Source: a virus
Reading direction: 5' to 3' (one strand)
Virus record (IMG/VR): IMGVR_UViG_3300029286_002504
Location: 1 to 24,194 of that record
DNA length: 24,194 nucleotides
A program made the translations under genes and the position numbers. Below are positions 13,054 through 21,954 of the stretch, piece by piece. Numbering within the stretch: position 1 is the first letter of the stretch; every line of letters begins with the position of its first letter. A model generated the notes under the pieces. The model did not search any database and had not been told where the DNA came from. It saw only the letters and a program-made list of their open reading frames with translations.

Positions 13054-15411
13054 CTATGTACGTATGTAACCTCTCTGTGGGCCATACAACTTAAATTTAA
13101 AATTACCTTGTTTGTTTCCTGAATACTTTTTCCAACCATCAATTTTTGATAGGATTGCATTTATCTCATATGAATCAAACTTTTTAAGGTTAACCACGTC
13201 CTTGCAAAATAGCTCACACCATATTTCCATTACACAAACACGCTCACGTTTAACAGTTCCTTTCATTGGTGTGCCAAAGTCATTATTATGAATAAAGTTA
13301 CGTCTATCCATAAGGCTTAAACTATCCCAGTTATCAGGCAATAGTAGATTAAGATACTCAATGATTACGCCCTCACGATCATCTGATTCCAAGGCATTAC
13401 GTTGCTCCGCCATTGCAATTTCCTTGACTGAATCGGGCAAATCTATAATTTCCCCAGCTTTGACATGTTTCAAGGTTTCTGCCCATATTTGATCTACATC
13501 ATCACTATTCATTTCCCAAACTTTTTTATTGCCAATACCAACGTTTACAGGAAGAAAGCGCCTGTTTCCTGTTATATCACGCAGAAATCCCTCTTGAGCA
13601 TTAGTGCTACCTACTAGGATGCACTGACGGGGATGTGGCTCAACTCGTCTGCCGTAGCTCGCTCTGTACTTATCATCCTGCCTACTAACAAAGGAACGCA
13701 CTGTTTCACTTTCCACCTTGCGAATACCAGCAAGCTCTGACACCTCCACAATCCAGCAACCCTGCAACTTTTCAGCACCGGTTTTGTCCTTCATATCAGC
13801 AATGGATAAGCTGTCCGAGTACCATTCTCTGCCCATTTTTGCAAATAATGTACTCTTGCCGATACCCTGAGCTCCTACCAAAACAAGCATAGGGTCAAAC
13901 TTTATGCCCGGCTTATATATCCTTGCCACTGCTGCACACAATACTTTTCTTGTAATCTGCCTTGTGTAATCAGTATCCTCAGCACCTAAATAATCAACTA
14001 ACAGCGTTTCAAGTCTTGTAACATTATCCCAAACAGGTAGGCTTTCCAGATATTCTCTAACTGGGTGGTAACTACGGTCATCCGTCACCTTCGTAATAGC
14101 AGTTAAGTAATTTTGGTTTGAGAACGCACCATATTTACTGTCAATATAGGCAGTTAGCTGTGCATCGTCCGCATCACGCCAATATTTACTCGGGTGATTC
14201 CAAGGAACACTACCTTTAATCTCCATTCCGTCGAGCAATTGATTAAATACTATGTTTTTCATAAAATCATCATTTTCGAGTATTATAATTAAGTTTTTTA
14301 AGCTGTTTTCAACCTCACCCTTTTTATTAACTGTAAGCTTTTCAATCCAATCATCGTCATTTACAGATGTAAAGTCTTTGTTTGCCTGAGCTTCGCGGTC
14401 CAGAGCCAGTTGCTTCTTAATCTCCGCCAGTCCTATAGTAAACTCCTGCATAGCCTGAAAAGATGGTAGCTTACCGGGTGAAATGTCCTCTGATGCTTTG
14501 ATGTCCAAATCCCCAAACTTATGTATTCGAACCAAATCAAAGGCATTGCAGAGCTTACCACATGCTGGGTCAGTTGCATGATTAGAATAGCAAAACCTAT
14601 CGTTATACACGACCACACCGGCGCTGCTATCAGCTGGTATATAATCGTAGCGACCTTCAAATGCACTTGGTTCGTATATATCTGATAGAAACTCTGCTAT
14701 TGCCGTCTCTATTCCATAAGCTCTACAAAAGCTACCTACAATGCCTTCTTTTGTCAACGGGTCAGACTGCTTTGTTATTGTTCTTTTAATTATCTCTGTC
14801 TGCCTTGAGGACATTGGATACTCTTTTGTATTTCGCCAATCTGTATATCTTGCAAGCATTAAATCAGGGTCAATAAGTTGCCCATCCTGTTGCTCAAAAA
14901 CAAACTCAGCATCACACGAAGTACTAGGCCAGTACATAAGCCGTGTGGGTTCGTAAGTGGAGTCGTCAAACATTTCAATTCCAATATCCTTTGCTATAAG
15001 CCTAGATATTGCCACATATTCATCACTCGAAACATTTCTCGCAAGAGGCAATATTAGCCGCAAGCGTGGCTTGTCTGATGTGTGTTTATGTGTACTATAA
15101 ATACAACATGTGAAATCAAAGAACAAGGTAATACACTCCCAAATATCCTCAGATGCATAATCCATATCTAACGTAATCATGGAACGAAACTCGACGTGAC
15201 CAGTTTTGCGCCTTCCATCTTTAAGACTTCCTGCAACAAACCCACCCACATCCTTTGTTGCATCTTGTTGTGGCTTGCTCATTTTCCTATATTCACTCAT
15301 ACTCTCGGCAGTGTGCCTTGTAACCCTTACTTTTTCGAGAAACTGATCCCAGGTTAGTTCTATAGGCTTCCATATTTTTGATGTTCTACTGTTTCCTACT
15401 GATATTATCAT
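13054..15411 (-). CDS. VirE-family primase-helicase (virulence-associated E domain) replication protein
   Basis: Large phage replication protein that probably makes primers and unwinds DNA. The N-terminal part has a primase-polymerase-like pattern: TLDMD (Asp82, Asp84), STHKH 106-110 and KPRLRLILP 114-122. The C-terminal part is a VirE superfamily 3-like ATPase with Walker A VGAQGIGKST at 512-521, then WIVEVSELAGI and a sensor region ILVGSTNAQEGFLRDITGNR. The 785-aa length matches phage VirE proteins. The ATG has a GGATGGG site. Homologues sit between a ParB/PolA block and VRR-NUC-helicase genes in many clostridial prophages, as here. The primase assignment is by motif pattern; the ATPase is certain. 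Confidence 0.92.
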   Translation of the reverse strand: MIISVGNSRTSKIWKPIELTWDQFLEKVRVTRHTAESMSEYRKMSKPQQDATKDVGGFVAGSLKDGRRKTGHVEFRSMITLDMDYASEDIWECITLFFDFTCCIYSTHKHTSDKPRLRLILPLARNVSSDEYVAISRLIAKDIGIEMFDDSTYEPTRLMYWPSTSCDAEFVFEQQDGQLIDPDLMLARYTDWRNTKEYPMSSRQTEIIKRTITKQSDPLTKEGIVGSFCRAYGIETAIAEFLSDIYEPSAFEGRYDYIPADSSAGVVVYNDRFCYSNHATDPACGKLCNAFDLVRIHKFGDLDIKASEDISPGKLPSFQAMQEFTIGLAEIKKQLALDREAQANKDFTSVNDDDWIEKLTVNKKGEVENSLKNLIIILENDDFMKNIVFNQLLDGMEIKGSVPWNHPSKYWRDADDAQLTAYIDSKYGAFSNQNYLTAITKVTDDRSYHPVREYLESLPVWDNVTRLETLLVDYLGAEDTDYTRQITRKVLCAAVARIYKPGIKFDPMLVLVGAQGIGKSTLFAKMGREWYSDSLSIADMKDKTGAEKLQGCWIVEVSELAGIRKVESETVRSFVSRQDDKYRASYGRRVEPHPRQCILVGSTNAQEGFLRDITGNRRFLPVNVGIGNKKVWEMNSDDVDQIWAETLKHVKAGEIIDLPDSVKEIAMAEQRNALESDDREGVIIEYLNLLLPDNWDSLSLMDRRNFIHNNDFGTPMKGTVKRERVCVMEIWCELFCKDVVNLKKFDSYEINAILSKIDGWKKYSGNKQGNFKFKLYGPQRGYIRT

Positions 15412-15456
15412 TTAATTTACACCCATCCTCTCCACTTAACTATTTTTTCCTCACTA

Positions 15457-16293
15457 TTAATTCAAAAGATATTCAAGCTCTGCAATGTGTTTTTCTAGAC
15501 CAATAATTTGTGCTTTCAAGTGGCTTATTTGCAGTTTGCAGTTCCGTTCCGATTCGTTTTTGGCGGTATTAGCGAGGTTTGTTGCTATTTCTGCTTCTCT
15601 CAACTTTTCTTTCAGCTTTGCGAAATGCTTGTTTTTCGAGATTTCTTCCTCCGTTAGTTTTATAATCAGTTCATCTTTTTTGCTTATTTTAACGGGAATC
15701 TCTTTGTCTGATTGGATATCATTTTTTATCTGGTCATAAGCTGCTCGTATCGTAAGTTTCTTATTATCAATCTGCCCCATTATGTCATCGCCAGCATGCT
15801 TTGCGATATATTTGACCCTATCGTAAGTCCTTCCACTTCCAAGTCCTGCCTTAACAGCAACAATATTACTCGTACGACCTGTTTCCCGATAGTGACCGCA
15901 GTCACTATCGGTGCTTTGATTTTGTTTTAGAGATGACAGTTTTCTTTTTTTTGCCTTTTCCTTCTCTATTTCTTCAATCAGCCTTGCAAAATCAAACCTT
16001 TCCGAAATCGTGAATTCTTCTCGCTGTACATTTTCGGAATACTCAATATTTAGTGCGGCTTCAGCATCTTTCGCTTCGACTACATTTGCATTTATTAATT
16101 CCTGCTCTAAATATTCACAAGCTCTTAATCTCCTAAGCCCCGCAAGTAGCTGGTATTCACCATTTGACAGTTGCATAACGGAGATTGGGTTTATAAGACC
16201 ATTTAGTTTGATGTCATTTGCCAATTCTTCAATTTTTCCGACAACCTTACGAATACGTTCAATGATTCTTATTTTCCCAATATTCACTAGCAC
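15457..16293 (-). CDS. ParB/Srx-fold protein with C-terminal coiled coil
   Basis: A ParB-N domain fills about residues 1-95 (SNGEYQLLAGLRRLRACEYL, with GLRR in place of the common G-E-R-R). A middle HTH-like segment follows (VAVKAGLGSGRTYDRVKYIA), then a long charged coiled coil from about 205 to the end. Plasmid ParB proteins bind centromere-like sites and CTP. Phage homologues in replication blocks are uncharacterised and may help origin organisation or partition. The start is a GTG 7 nt after GGAGG, inside the end of the previous gene (7-bp overlap). No ParA is present in the window, so a classical partition role is not supported. Confidence 0.85.
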   Translation of the reverse strand: MLVNIGKIRIIERIRKVVGKIEELANDIKLNGLINPISVMQLSNGEYQLLAGLRRLRACEYLEQELINANVVEAKDAEAALNIEYSENVQREEFTISERFDFARLIEEIEKEKAKKRKLSSLKQNQSTDSDCGHYRETGRTSNIVAVKAGLGSGRTYDRVKYIAKHAGDDIMGQIDNKKLTIRAAYDQIKNDIQSDKEIPVKISKKDELIIKLTEEEISKNKHFAKLKEKLREAEIATNLANTAKNESERNCKLQISHLKAQIIGLEKHIAELEYLLN

Positions 16294-17087
16294 GACCCTA
16301 CCTCCATTTTTAGTCTTTGCTGACCTCTAAGCCCTTTGTTGTAAAAATCCGTCAAGCACCAACACATGAGCCTTCTTGCCGTACCTTTCACCATACTCTC
16401 GGAGCTCAACCCACCATTTTGGATTATATATTGTCGTAATATTGCCGATGGCGGTACTGTTTCAAAACGGGCCATAAATCTTTCTTTAGTAATTTGAGCT
16501 CCATGTGTATTGATGAATGCTGAAACCCCAACCAGTATTTCACGTTGTTTTGCGTGTACATCCCCAGGCCACGTTGCCGCAATAAACTCAAGTGTTTTGT
16601 CGAATATTTCATACCCATACAACTCGCATATCAATTCGGTGGCCTTTACAGCATTAAGCGACTTAGGGTCACGACTGCGGTTTGAGCGGTTCATAATAAA
16701 GCCATTCTTATTTATAATGGCATTAATTTTTATACACATTTCGTCTCCGGCTTCAACACCTGCCAAAAATCGATCCTGCAGGGACAATCCCCTGCAATCC
16801 TTATTTTGATTACGAAAATAATCCGACTCCTCCTCATATGTTAACCCCTCTAAAACGATACAATTTGCGCTTTCAACATTATGTATCCTCATTGCATTTA
16901 ACCGATGTTGACCATCAATAATATAATATTTGCCATCTCTTTTACTTACAATAAGTACGCCTACCTTTGCTGTATCAAACGCTTTTGCAATGCGCAAAGC
17001 TCTTGCATCGCTAACATTACGTTGATATGCGCCAACCGTAATCTCGCTAAGCATTATGTTTTCTATTTTTTGTTTGTTGTTAGTCAT
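16287..17087 (-). CDS. DGQHR-motif ParB-fold protein (DUF6551-like)
   Basis: The motif YYIIDGQHRLNAM at 54-66 (DGQHR 58-62) marks the ParB/DndB-type DGQHR fold. The N-terminal IMLSEITVGAYQRNVS resembles the start of ParB-like proteins, and the rest is helical. Proteins of this type lie between the polymerase and VirE genes in many clostridial phages; their activity is not known to me. ParB-fold proteins can be CTPases or nucleases, and DndB-type members regulate DNA modification. GGAG lies 11 nt before the ATG. The gene overlaps the downstream ParB gene by 7 bp. Confidence 0.82.
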   Translation of the reverse strand: MTNNKQKIENIMLSEITVGAYQRNVSDARALRIAKAFDTAKVGVLIVSKRDGKYYIIDGQHRLNAMRIHNVESANCIVLEGLTYEEESDYFRNQNKDCRGLSLQDRFLAGVEAGDEMCIKINAIINKNGFIMNRSNRSRDPKSLNAVKATELICELYGYEIFDKTLEFIAATWPGDVHAKQREILVGVSAFINTHGAQITKERFMARFETVPPSAILRQYIIQNGGLSSESMVKGTARRLMCWCLTDFYNKGLRGQQRLKMEVGSC

Positions 17088-17113
17088 TTAATTACACACT
17101 CCTATTTTTATAT

Positions 17114-19975
17114 TTAATCTTTTTTATAAAACGAACATTCGTATCCATCTACCTTAAGTGGCAAATCGTCTGCCCATGTTGGGTTAACACCCATTATGTC
17201 GCACATTTCCTTGACACTACCGAAGCCTGATGGTGCCTCAGCCACGGCTTCATCATGCACATGCATAACTATTTTATACCCTACATTATTAAGCCCTATC
17301 ATAGCCTCGCCAAGCAAATCACGAGCCACAGCCTGGACAATGTTTTCAACGAATTTTGGTCCATACGAATCAATTCGACCCCATTTTTTTGATGCTCCTA
17401 TTCCTTCATAAGTTACATTCAAACGGTCAAACTTGCCAATTTGCATTGATGGGTGAAAGTAGCAAAGTCTGCGCCCTGATGGAAGTATAAACATCAAATA
17501 CCTGTCACCACCAAATTTACCACAACCTACTTTTATTCTGCCAACAGTTGTTGCCTTGCCCTTTGTGACAGCCTGCTCGGCGGCGTTGCCGATATCCCAC
17601 CAAAATTGCACAATTGCAGGATTTGCATTTCGCCAAGCATTGACCAGCCCTTGTAGCTCATTTTCAGCAACACCCATCTCTATCGCTCCCATAGCAGTTA
17701 AGGCACCAACTGACCCACCGTAACCGAGGGCGAGTTCCGATATTTTACCTTTTTGACGTAGCGGTGAGCCTTTATCTATCTGCTCTATTGGCACATGGAA
17801 CATTGTAGATGCCGACGCTTCGTAAATTTTGCCATGTGTGTTGAAAACATCTATTCTCCACTGCTCACCTGCAAGCCAAGCTATAACTCTTGCTTCAATT
17901 GCACTAAAGTCGGCTACAATAAATCTGCTGCCCTCTTGCGGAATAAACGCAGTTCGGATAAGTTCAGACAGCACCGATGGCACACTATCATACATTTGCT
18001 CTAAGAAATTGAAATCTCCATTTTTAACAATTTCCCTTGCAAGTTCTAAGTCTTTTAGATGGTTTTGTGGTAAATTTTGCACTTGCACCAAGCGTCCCGA
18101 GTTACCAGTTACCCATGCTCTACCATCCCGTCGGATTAAAAAATACCCGGTTGTGGTAACTGCACAATAAACCTTACCAGAATAATGGCACTTCAGTGGT
18201 TTAGTTTTTATTTCGTGACAGTTTTTCGGAGTCAACCAAATATCAACGACATAAGCATCGCTCCAGTTGGGGTGTTCTTCGCTTCTGCATTTCACCCTTA
18301 TTAATGCACTCCTACCGCTTATGTGGGCAAATGCCTGTACAATATCAGCATTTTGTTTATTACAAGTACAATATTGAATACTGTTTTTAGCACTTTGATA
18401 CCCATCCCAGTGTACAATTTCATCAAAGAACACATCCGCACTTTCGTCAAACAACCACGAACCAAAAGTTTTTTCCCTAAATAGCCTTAACCATAACGGT
18501 ACATGTCTTGCAGTTATAGTAAACATAGCTGCTACCTTATTACCGGCTTTTTGCTCTGTTTCCAAATATGTAATATCGGCTTTCCTAAGCAGATAGCGGC
18601 AGCGTTCAATTTTTCTTTGTTTTACGAATTTCAATCTTATTCCTCCATCCGAAACATAATGACCATCAGCTTGAACCATCACAAGAACTCTCAATTGACT
18701 ATGTTCGAGATTGGAGTTGATGGTACGAAACCCCGTAAACGGAATACTCGGTCGGTAATACTGCATATTTTCAACAATATCCGTTTGCCACGGAGCACCG
18801 TATCTACGTTTAACATACATTTTGTGGTCAGGTGTACTGATTTGAGAAATCCGCTTGTCTGAATAGATGTACATATCTCCGTTATAATCAAACTGAACTT
18901 GCTCTGCTTTTTGAAATGATACCATTTCACCCTTGGCACTCCAACATGCTATTTCACCGCCGTTCCATTCATCCAAACGCTTCCAGCCATTTTTCGTCAG
19001 CACCTCGTGGTCACCTGTCAAACACCAGCGCCCCGTCCTATTTGCACCGCAGAATTGAAACAATCCTTTCACTCTGCCATCACTGCAAACACTGCGTTTT
19101 ATAGCCTCATATTTTTTGGTAGAGGTTTTTGACATTCGAAGCCTTAAATTCAATAGTTCCTCAATATCACCGTCATTCTCTTTTGCTAATTCCAAGACTG
19201 TTTTCTTTGATAAGCTATCAACCTCAAGACCATTATCTAGTAGCCACTGCTTGAGCTGTGCCACACTGTTGGGATTATTAAGACCTGTTAGTTTTTTTGC
19301 TTGTGCTAACGTATCTTCTTTGGCAAATGCATCAAATTTAATAGCATTTTCTACAAGCTTCATATCCACTAAAACTCCCGCATCATTTATCTGCTGATCA
19401 ATGCAATACAGGGCTTGCTCATTAAACTTAAAATCGGACAGCTTTTTTCTAACGTCCCTCTCAACCTCTACATCTCGAATACAATACTTTTTAAACAGCT
19501 CCCACTTTTCAGGTGCATGGCAGGGTAGGTTTTTACGCCTACCGCCATTTACCTTTGTGGGTGAGCATGGAATACAGAAATACTTTATTAAATCCTTACC
19601 TTCACCCATTTTGCCTTGCTCAAGTTTTAATACATTTGCTACATTTGCAAGTGATGCTGGAAGTGATAACGTTGCTGCTTTAACAGCGGTACACTCCCAA
19701 GACAGCGGTGAAAGGTGTGTGCCTAAATGTTTGCCCAGGCACACTCTCTCAAACTGAGCATTAAAAGCTGATTTTATAATGCTATCATCATTTAACGCTT
19801 GTAAAACCTCTGCCGGTATATCCTCACCGTTTGCTAAATCAACTATATGCACCTCTGCATTATCGAAAGCATAAGCAAGTAGCAATATTGCAAAGTCGTG
19901 TGCTTCCACATATCTATATACACCACAGCTTATCAAATCTACGCTACTGTAAGTTTCTATATCCAGTGCTAACAA
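17114..19975 (-). CDS. Family A DNA polymerase with 3'-5' exonuclease, interrupted by an intein
   Basis: Replicative polymerase of the phage. The exonuclease domain starts at once (LALDIETYS, Asp5 and Glu7; CIRDVE near 165-170). The polymerase motifs are TGRW/SGRLVQVQNLP (split by the intein after Trp317), motif A DFSAIEARV (Asp688), motif B RQKGKISELALGYGG (Lys743) and motif C HVHDEAV (His906, Asp907, Glu908). Without the 308-residue intein the protein is 645 aa, the usual size for this phage group. The start is a TTG with AGAGG 8 nt upstream, overlapping the DUF2815 gene by 7 bp; the family N-terminus fits this start. Activity requires splicing, since the insertion splits a DNA-contacting motif. 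Confidence 0.95.
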   Translation of the reverse strand: MLALDIETYSSVDLISCGVYRYVEAHDFAILLLAYAFDNAEVHIVDLANGEDIPAEVLQALNDDSIIKSAFNAQFERVCLGKHLGTHLSPLSWECTAVKAATLSLPASLANVANVLKLEQGKMGEGKDLIKYFCIPCSPTKVNGGRRKNLPCHAPEKWELFKKYCIRDVEVERDVRKKLSDFKFNEQALYCIDQQINDAGVLVDMKLVENAIKFDAFAKEDTLAQAKKLTGLNNPNSVAQLKQWLLDNGLEVDSLSKKTVLELAKENDGDIEELLNLRLRMSKTSTKKYEAIKRSVCSDGRVKGLFQFCGANRTGRWCLTGDHEVLTKNGWKRLDEWNGGEIACWSAKGEMVSFQKAEQVQFDYNGDMYIYSDKRISQISTPDHKMYVKRRYGAPWQTDIVENMQYYRPSIPFTGFRTINSNLEHSQLRVLVMVQADGHYVSDGGIRLKFVKQRKIERCRYLLRKADITYLETEQKAGNKVAAMFTITARHVPLWLRLFREKTFGSWLFDESADVFFDEIVHWDGYQSAKNSIQYCTCNKQNADIVQAFAHISGRSALIRVKCRSEEHPNWSDAYVVDIWLTPKNCHEIKTKPLKCHYSGKVYCAVTTTGYFLIRRDGRAWVTGNSGRLVQVQNLPQNHLKDLELAREIVKNGDFNFLEQMYDSVPSVLSELIRTAFIPQEGSRFIVADFSAIEARVIAWLAGEQWRIDVFNTHGKIYEASASTMFHVPIEQIDKGSPLRQKGKISELALGYGGSVGALTAMGAIEMGVAENELQGLVNAWRNANPAIVQFWWDIGNAAEQAVTKGKATTVGRIKVGCGKFGGDRYLMFILPSGRRLCYFHPSMQIGKFDRLNVTYEGIGASKKWGRIDSYGPKFVENIVQAVARDLLGEAMIGLNNVGYKIVMHVHDEAVAEAPSGFGSVKEMCDIMGVNPTWADDLPLKVDGYECSFYKKD
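18101..19024 (-). mobile_element. Intein with degenerate LAGLIDADG-type endonuclease inside the polymerase
   Basis: Codons 318-625 of the polymerase. Block A is CLTGDHEVLT with Cys318 as the first residue, block B TPDHKMYVKR (381-390), block F VYCAVTTTGYFLIRR (602-615) and block G WVTGN (621-625), followed by Ser626 as the first C-extein residue. The penultimate residue is Gly rather than the usual His. Between the splicing blocks are two candidate endonuclease motifs, LVMVQADGHY (431-440) and FFDEIVHWDGY (516-526). Removing the block joins TGRW to SGRLVQ and restores the family A motif exactly. Confidence 0.92.
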
Positions 19976-20520
19976 AGTTCATCATCCTCTACACCCTCGT
20001 AGCTATCAAAATCACTCTCAGCTCTACTGCGACCGCTAAGTGGCTCACCGTCTGATGTTTTTTGCAAGTTCTGCAATCCGCAAGCTATTCCTCTGTTCCC
20101 GTTAGAATTAAAAGCATAGAATGTAATGCTGGCTCTACCATAACAACCGCTGTAAACCTCGTCTTGGTCAAGAATAGGTTTTACCGCCTTGTCAACAATG
20201 CCAGGCCTGTCCTTACTGTTTGCATTAATGAAAAAACTGTTTACATAAGCCTCATCATCTGGTCTGTCAATGTCACCATCACGAAGTGGAAGCTTCATAT
20301 TCGCAGGAATTTTACCACCAAACTTGGAAATGCCTTCCTGCTTTGCTGCTTCAATAGCTGCGTTAATATCTGCCAGTGTCTTCTTATCGCTCTTTGGAAT
20401 AACAAGAGATACGCTATATTTTTCCTCACCACCGTTAATGCTCTTCGGTTCCCATATGTTTGCGTAACTAAAACGCACCTTGCCTGTAATAACCTTTGTT
20501 GCTGTGTTCTCTTTTTTCAT
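19969..20520 (-). CDS. DUF2815 single-stranded-DNA-binding protein
   Basis: The N-terminus KVITGKVRFSYANIWEPKSI, with KYSVSLVIPKSDKKTL and later KPILDQDEVYSGCYGRASITF, is the hallmark of DUF2815, an OB-fold ssDNA-binding protein that replaces SSB in many Firmicutes phages. The acidic C-terminal tail (DFDSYEGVEDDEL) is typical of SSBs and recruits partner proteins. I chose ATG 20518-20520 (begins MKKENTATK) with GGGAGGAAAA upstream; a longer in-frame start would overlap the DUF2800 gene and lacks a site. The position right before the polymerase gene supports a role at the fork. Length 183 aa. Confidence 0.92.
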   Translation of the reverse strand: MKKENTATKVITGKVRFSYANIWEPKSINGGEEKYSVSLVIPKSDKKTLADINAAIEAAKQEGISKFGGKIPANMKLPLRDGDIDRPDDEAYVNSFFINANSKDRPGIVDKAVKPILDQDEVYSGCYGRASITFYAFNSNGNRGIACGLQNLQKTSDGEPLSGRSRAESDFDSYEGVEDDELC

Positions 20521-20521
20521 G

Positions 20522-21661
20522 CTAATTTTCCTCCCCAAATTCATCCCCTGCTGCATTAAAATTTACAGCAGTTCGTTTATCACTATCTGATACTAAAGTT
20601 AATTTACCTTGTGGCTTTTCAACTAAATTCGCCAATATGTCGTTGAATGTTTTCTTGCCCAGCAGTTTTTCCATATCTGTTATACCAATAAGCTCATGAG
20701 TATGAAGCTCCTCATCAGTTTTCCCATAAGCAAGGCAAGCTTCAAGCACCAATTGTTTATCTTTGTACTTGCGATTGCTTCTGCCCGACACTACCTTAAA
20801 CCCAACCCATTCCTTACCATCATTAATAGCCCTTTCTTGTGCATAGGCATATACATCATTTGCCCAGCTGATAAGCCCATTAAGCAGTGGCAATATTTCC
20901 TCCACCTCTTCATCTGATAATGTAGGCGATAGCACAAAGTCCCATTTAGCAAGCTCTAGACTTTTTTCGCTTCTAGCCCTACAAGTAGCCTTTGCCCTAC
21001 AAAACCTACAAGTGTATTCACTTGGAGTAAACTCTCCCTCACCATTAAACGCAAGCACCGCCGCAGGTCTGAGTGTTTTTTCTGCCCATTCTTTAAGCTC
21101 TGCAACGCTCATTTCATCAATAGAAATGTTTTCAAGTCTTGGCTGACAAATGCTCATCCTTACAGTTTGAATGTCATACAGGTCATCAAATAATGCTAAT
21201 GCACCGAGTGCGTATAACCTCATTTGTGGATTGCCTTCTGCATATACTGGCACACCCATCCCATATTTCAGATCTGCTATGTCAAGAACGCCGTCTGCAA
21301 TTATAACTAAATCACCAGTACCAAAACCGTCAGCACAATAGTGTGAATAATCCAGTCTTTGCTCTATTAGAATAATTGGATCATTACAACGTTGCTTTGC
21401 TTGTGTGATTAAATCAACAGCATAATTTACATAATCGTCTGTATAATTTTCCATTTCCTCACAGTCAAATTTGCTTACTGGTTGCTTGCTTTTTATACCG
21501 AGAAATTTGCGCAACTTATGTTCTGATAAATTATGTGCAGCAGTGCCTTCCTCTGCAAAAATACTCGTGGTATTTTCAAACTGTTCCTCAAGTCTTGCTG
21601 ATGGTGTGCAACACATCCACCTGTGTGCGGATGAAGCACTAAGTAGCGCATGTTTACCCAT
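20522..21661 (-). CDS. DUF2800 Cas4/RecB-like nuclease
   Basis: PD-(D/E)XK exonuclease-like protein of 379 aa. Motifs are RWMCC (Cys17/Cys18), EGTAAH (38-43), GFGTGDLVI (Asp117), LDIADLKYG (Asp130 and Lys132), and Q146 in GNPQMRLYALGA. A CxxC-x5-C group (Cys218, Cys221, Cys227) with an N-terminal cysteine makes the four-cysteine iron-sulphur pattern of Cas4 and AddB. The start overlaps the previous stop (TAATG), so it is translated by coupling. In phages this gene goes with DUF2815 and the polymerase, which points to recombination or end-processing during replication. Confidence 0.92.
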   Translation of the reverse strand: MGKHALLSASSAHRWMCCTPSARLEEQFENTTSIFAEEGTAAHNLSEHKLRKFLGIKSKQPVSKFDCEEMENYTDDYVNYAVDLITQAKQRCNDPIILIEQRLDYSHYCADGFGTGDLVIIADGVLDIADLKYGMGVPVYAEGNPQMRLYALGALALFDDLYDIQTVRMSICQPRLENISIDEMSVAELKEWAEKTLRPAAVLAFNGEGEFTPSEYTCRFCRAKATCRARSEKSLELAKWDFVLSPTLSDEEVEEILPLLNGLISWANDVYAYAQERAINDGKEWVGFKVVSGRSNRKYKDKQLVLEACLAYGKTDEELHTHELIGITDMEKLLGKKTFNDILANLVEKPQGKLTLVSDSDKRTAVNFNAAGDEFGEEN

Positions 21662-21954
21662 TACAGTAAACCTGCAGCTCTCAAAATATCTGCATAGCTT
21701 TTCGGGTCAATATCAGTAAGTTTGCTTGCACCAAATTTATTAAGCAGCTCTGTAATCGACTTACCCTCTTGTTTTTTAGCTGCAAGCAAAGCCCTAACGT
21801 CCTCAAGGGTTACTTCTTTTACTACCTTTGGTGCTTCTATGTCTGGTGAACATGGCGTTTCACCCTCTAACAGAGCTTTTGCTAAGGTTTCAATACTTGC
21901 TGCAAGTGTCCTTAAATCCTCTACTACTGATAAAGCTAATTTAATTTTGCTCAT
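21661..21954 (-). CDS. Small helical phage protein upstream of DUF2800 (97 aa)
   Basis: The protein begins MSKIKLALSVVEDLRTLAAS. The N-terminal half is helical, and the C-terminal half TLEDVRALLAAKKQEGKSIT through DPKSYADILRAAGLL looks like a compact helical domain of SAP or Rho-N type. Similar small proteins beside DUF2800 are often labelled 'rRNA biogenesis protein rrp5' in databases, which I consider a name carried over without evidence. I start at ATG 21952-21954, 9 nt after AGAGG; an ATG six bases upstream is too close to that site. It overlaps the upstream gene by 14 bp. Confidence 0.8.
   Translation of the reverse strand: MSKIKLALSVVEDLRTLAASIETLAKALLEGETPCSPDIEAPKVVKEVTLEDVRALLAAKKQEGKSITELLNKFGASKLTDIDPKSYADILRAAGLL

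Noticed and set aside
12888-13160. 90-codon leftward frame across the non-coding gap
   Set aside because: It overlaps the end of the primase-helicase gene in another frame and the repeat-rich gap; the repeats explain the open frame better than coding does.
15457-16293. Plasmid-type partition system (phage-plasmid)
   Set aside because: Only the ParB-like protein is seen; there is no ParA ATPase and no recognisable parS next to it, so a partition cassette cannot be claimed.
18503-18862. 119-codon rightward frame within the intein
   Set aside because: Antisense to the intein coding sequence. A separate endonuclease gene was considered, but the endonuclease-like motifs are in the polymerase frame.
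20062-20559. 165-codon rightward frame
   Set aside because: Antisense to the DUF2815 gene, whose sequence is a clear family match.
20522-21661. DUF2800 gene as a true CRISPR Cas4
   Set aside because: The nuclease and cysteine motifs are Cas4/AddB-like, but the context (DUF2815, polymerase) is the standard phage replication block and no cas genes are nearby.
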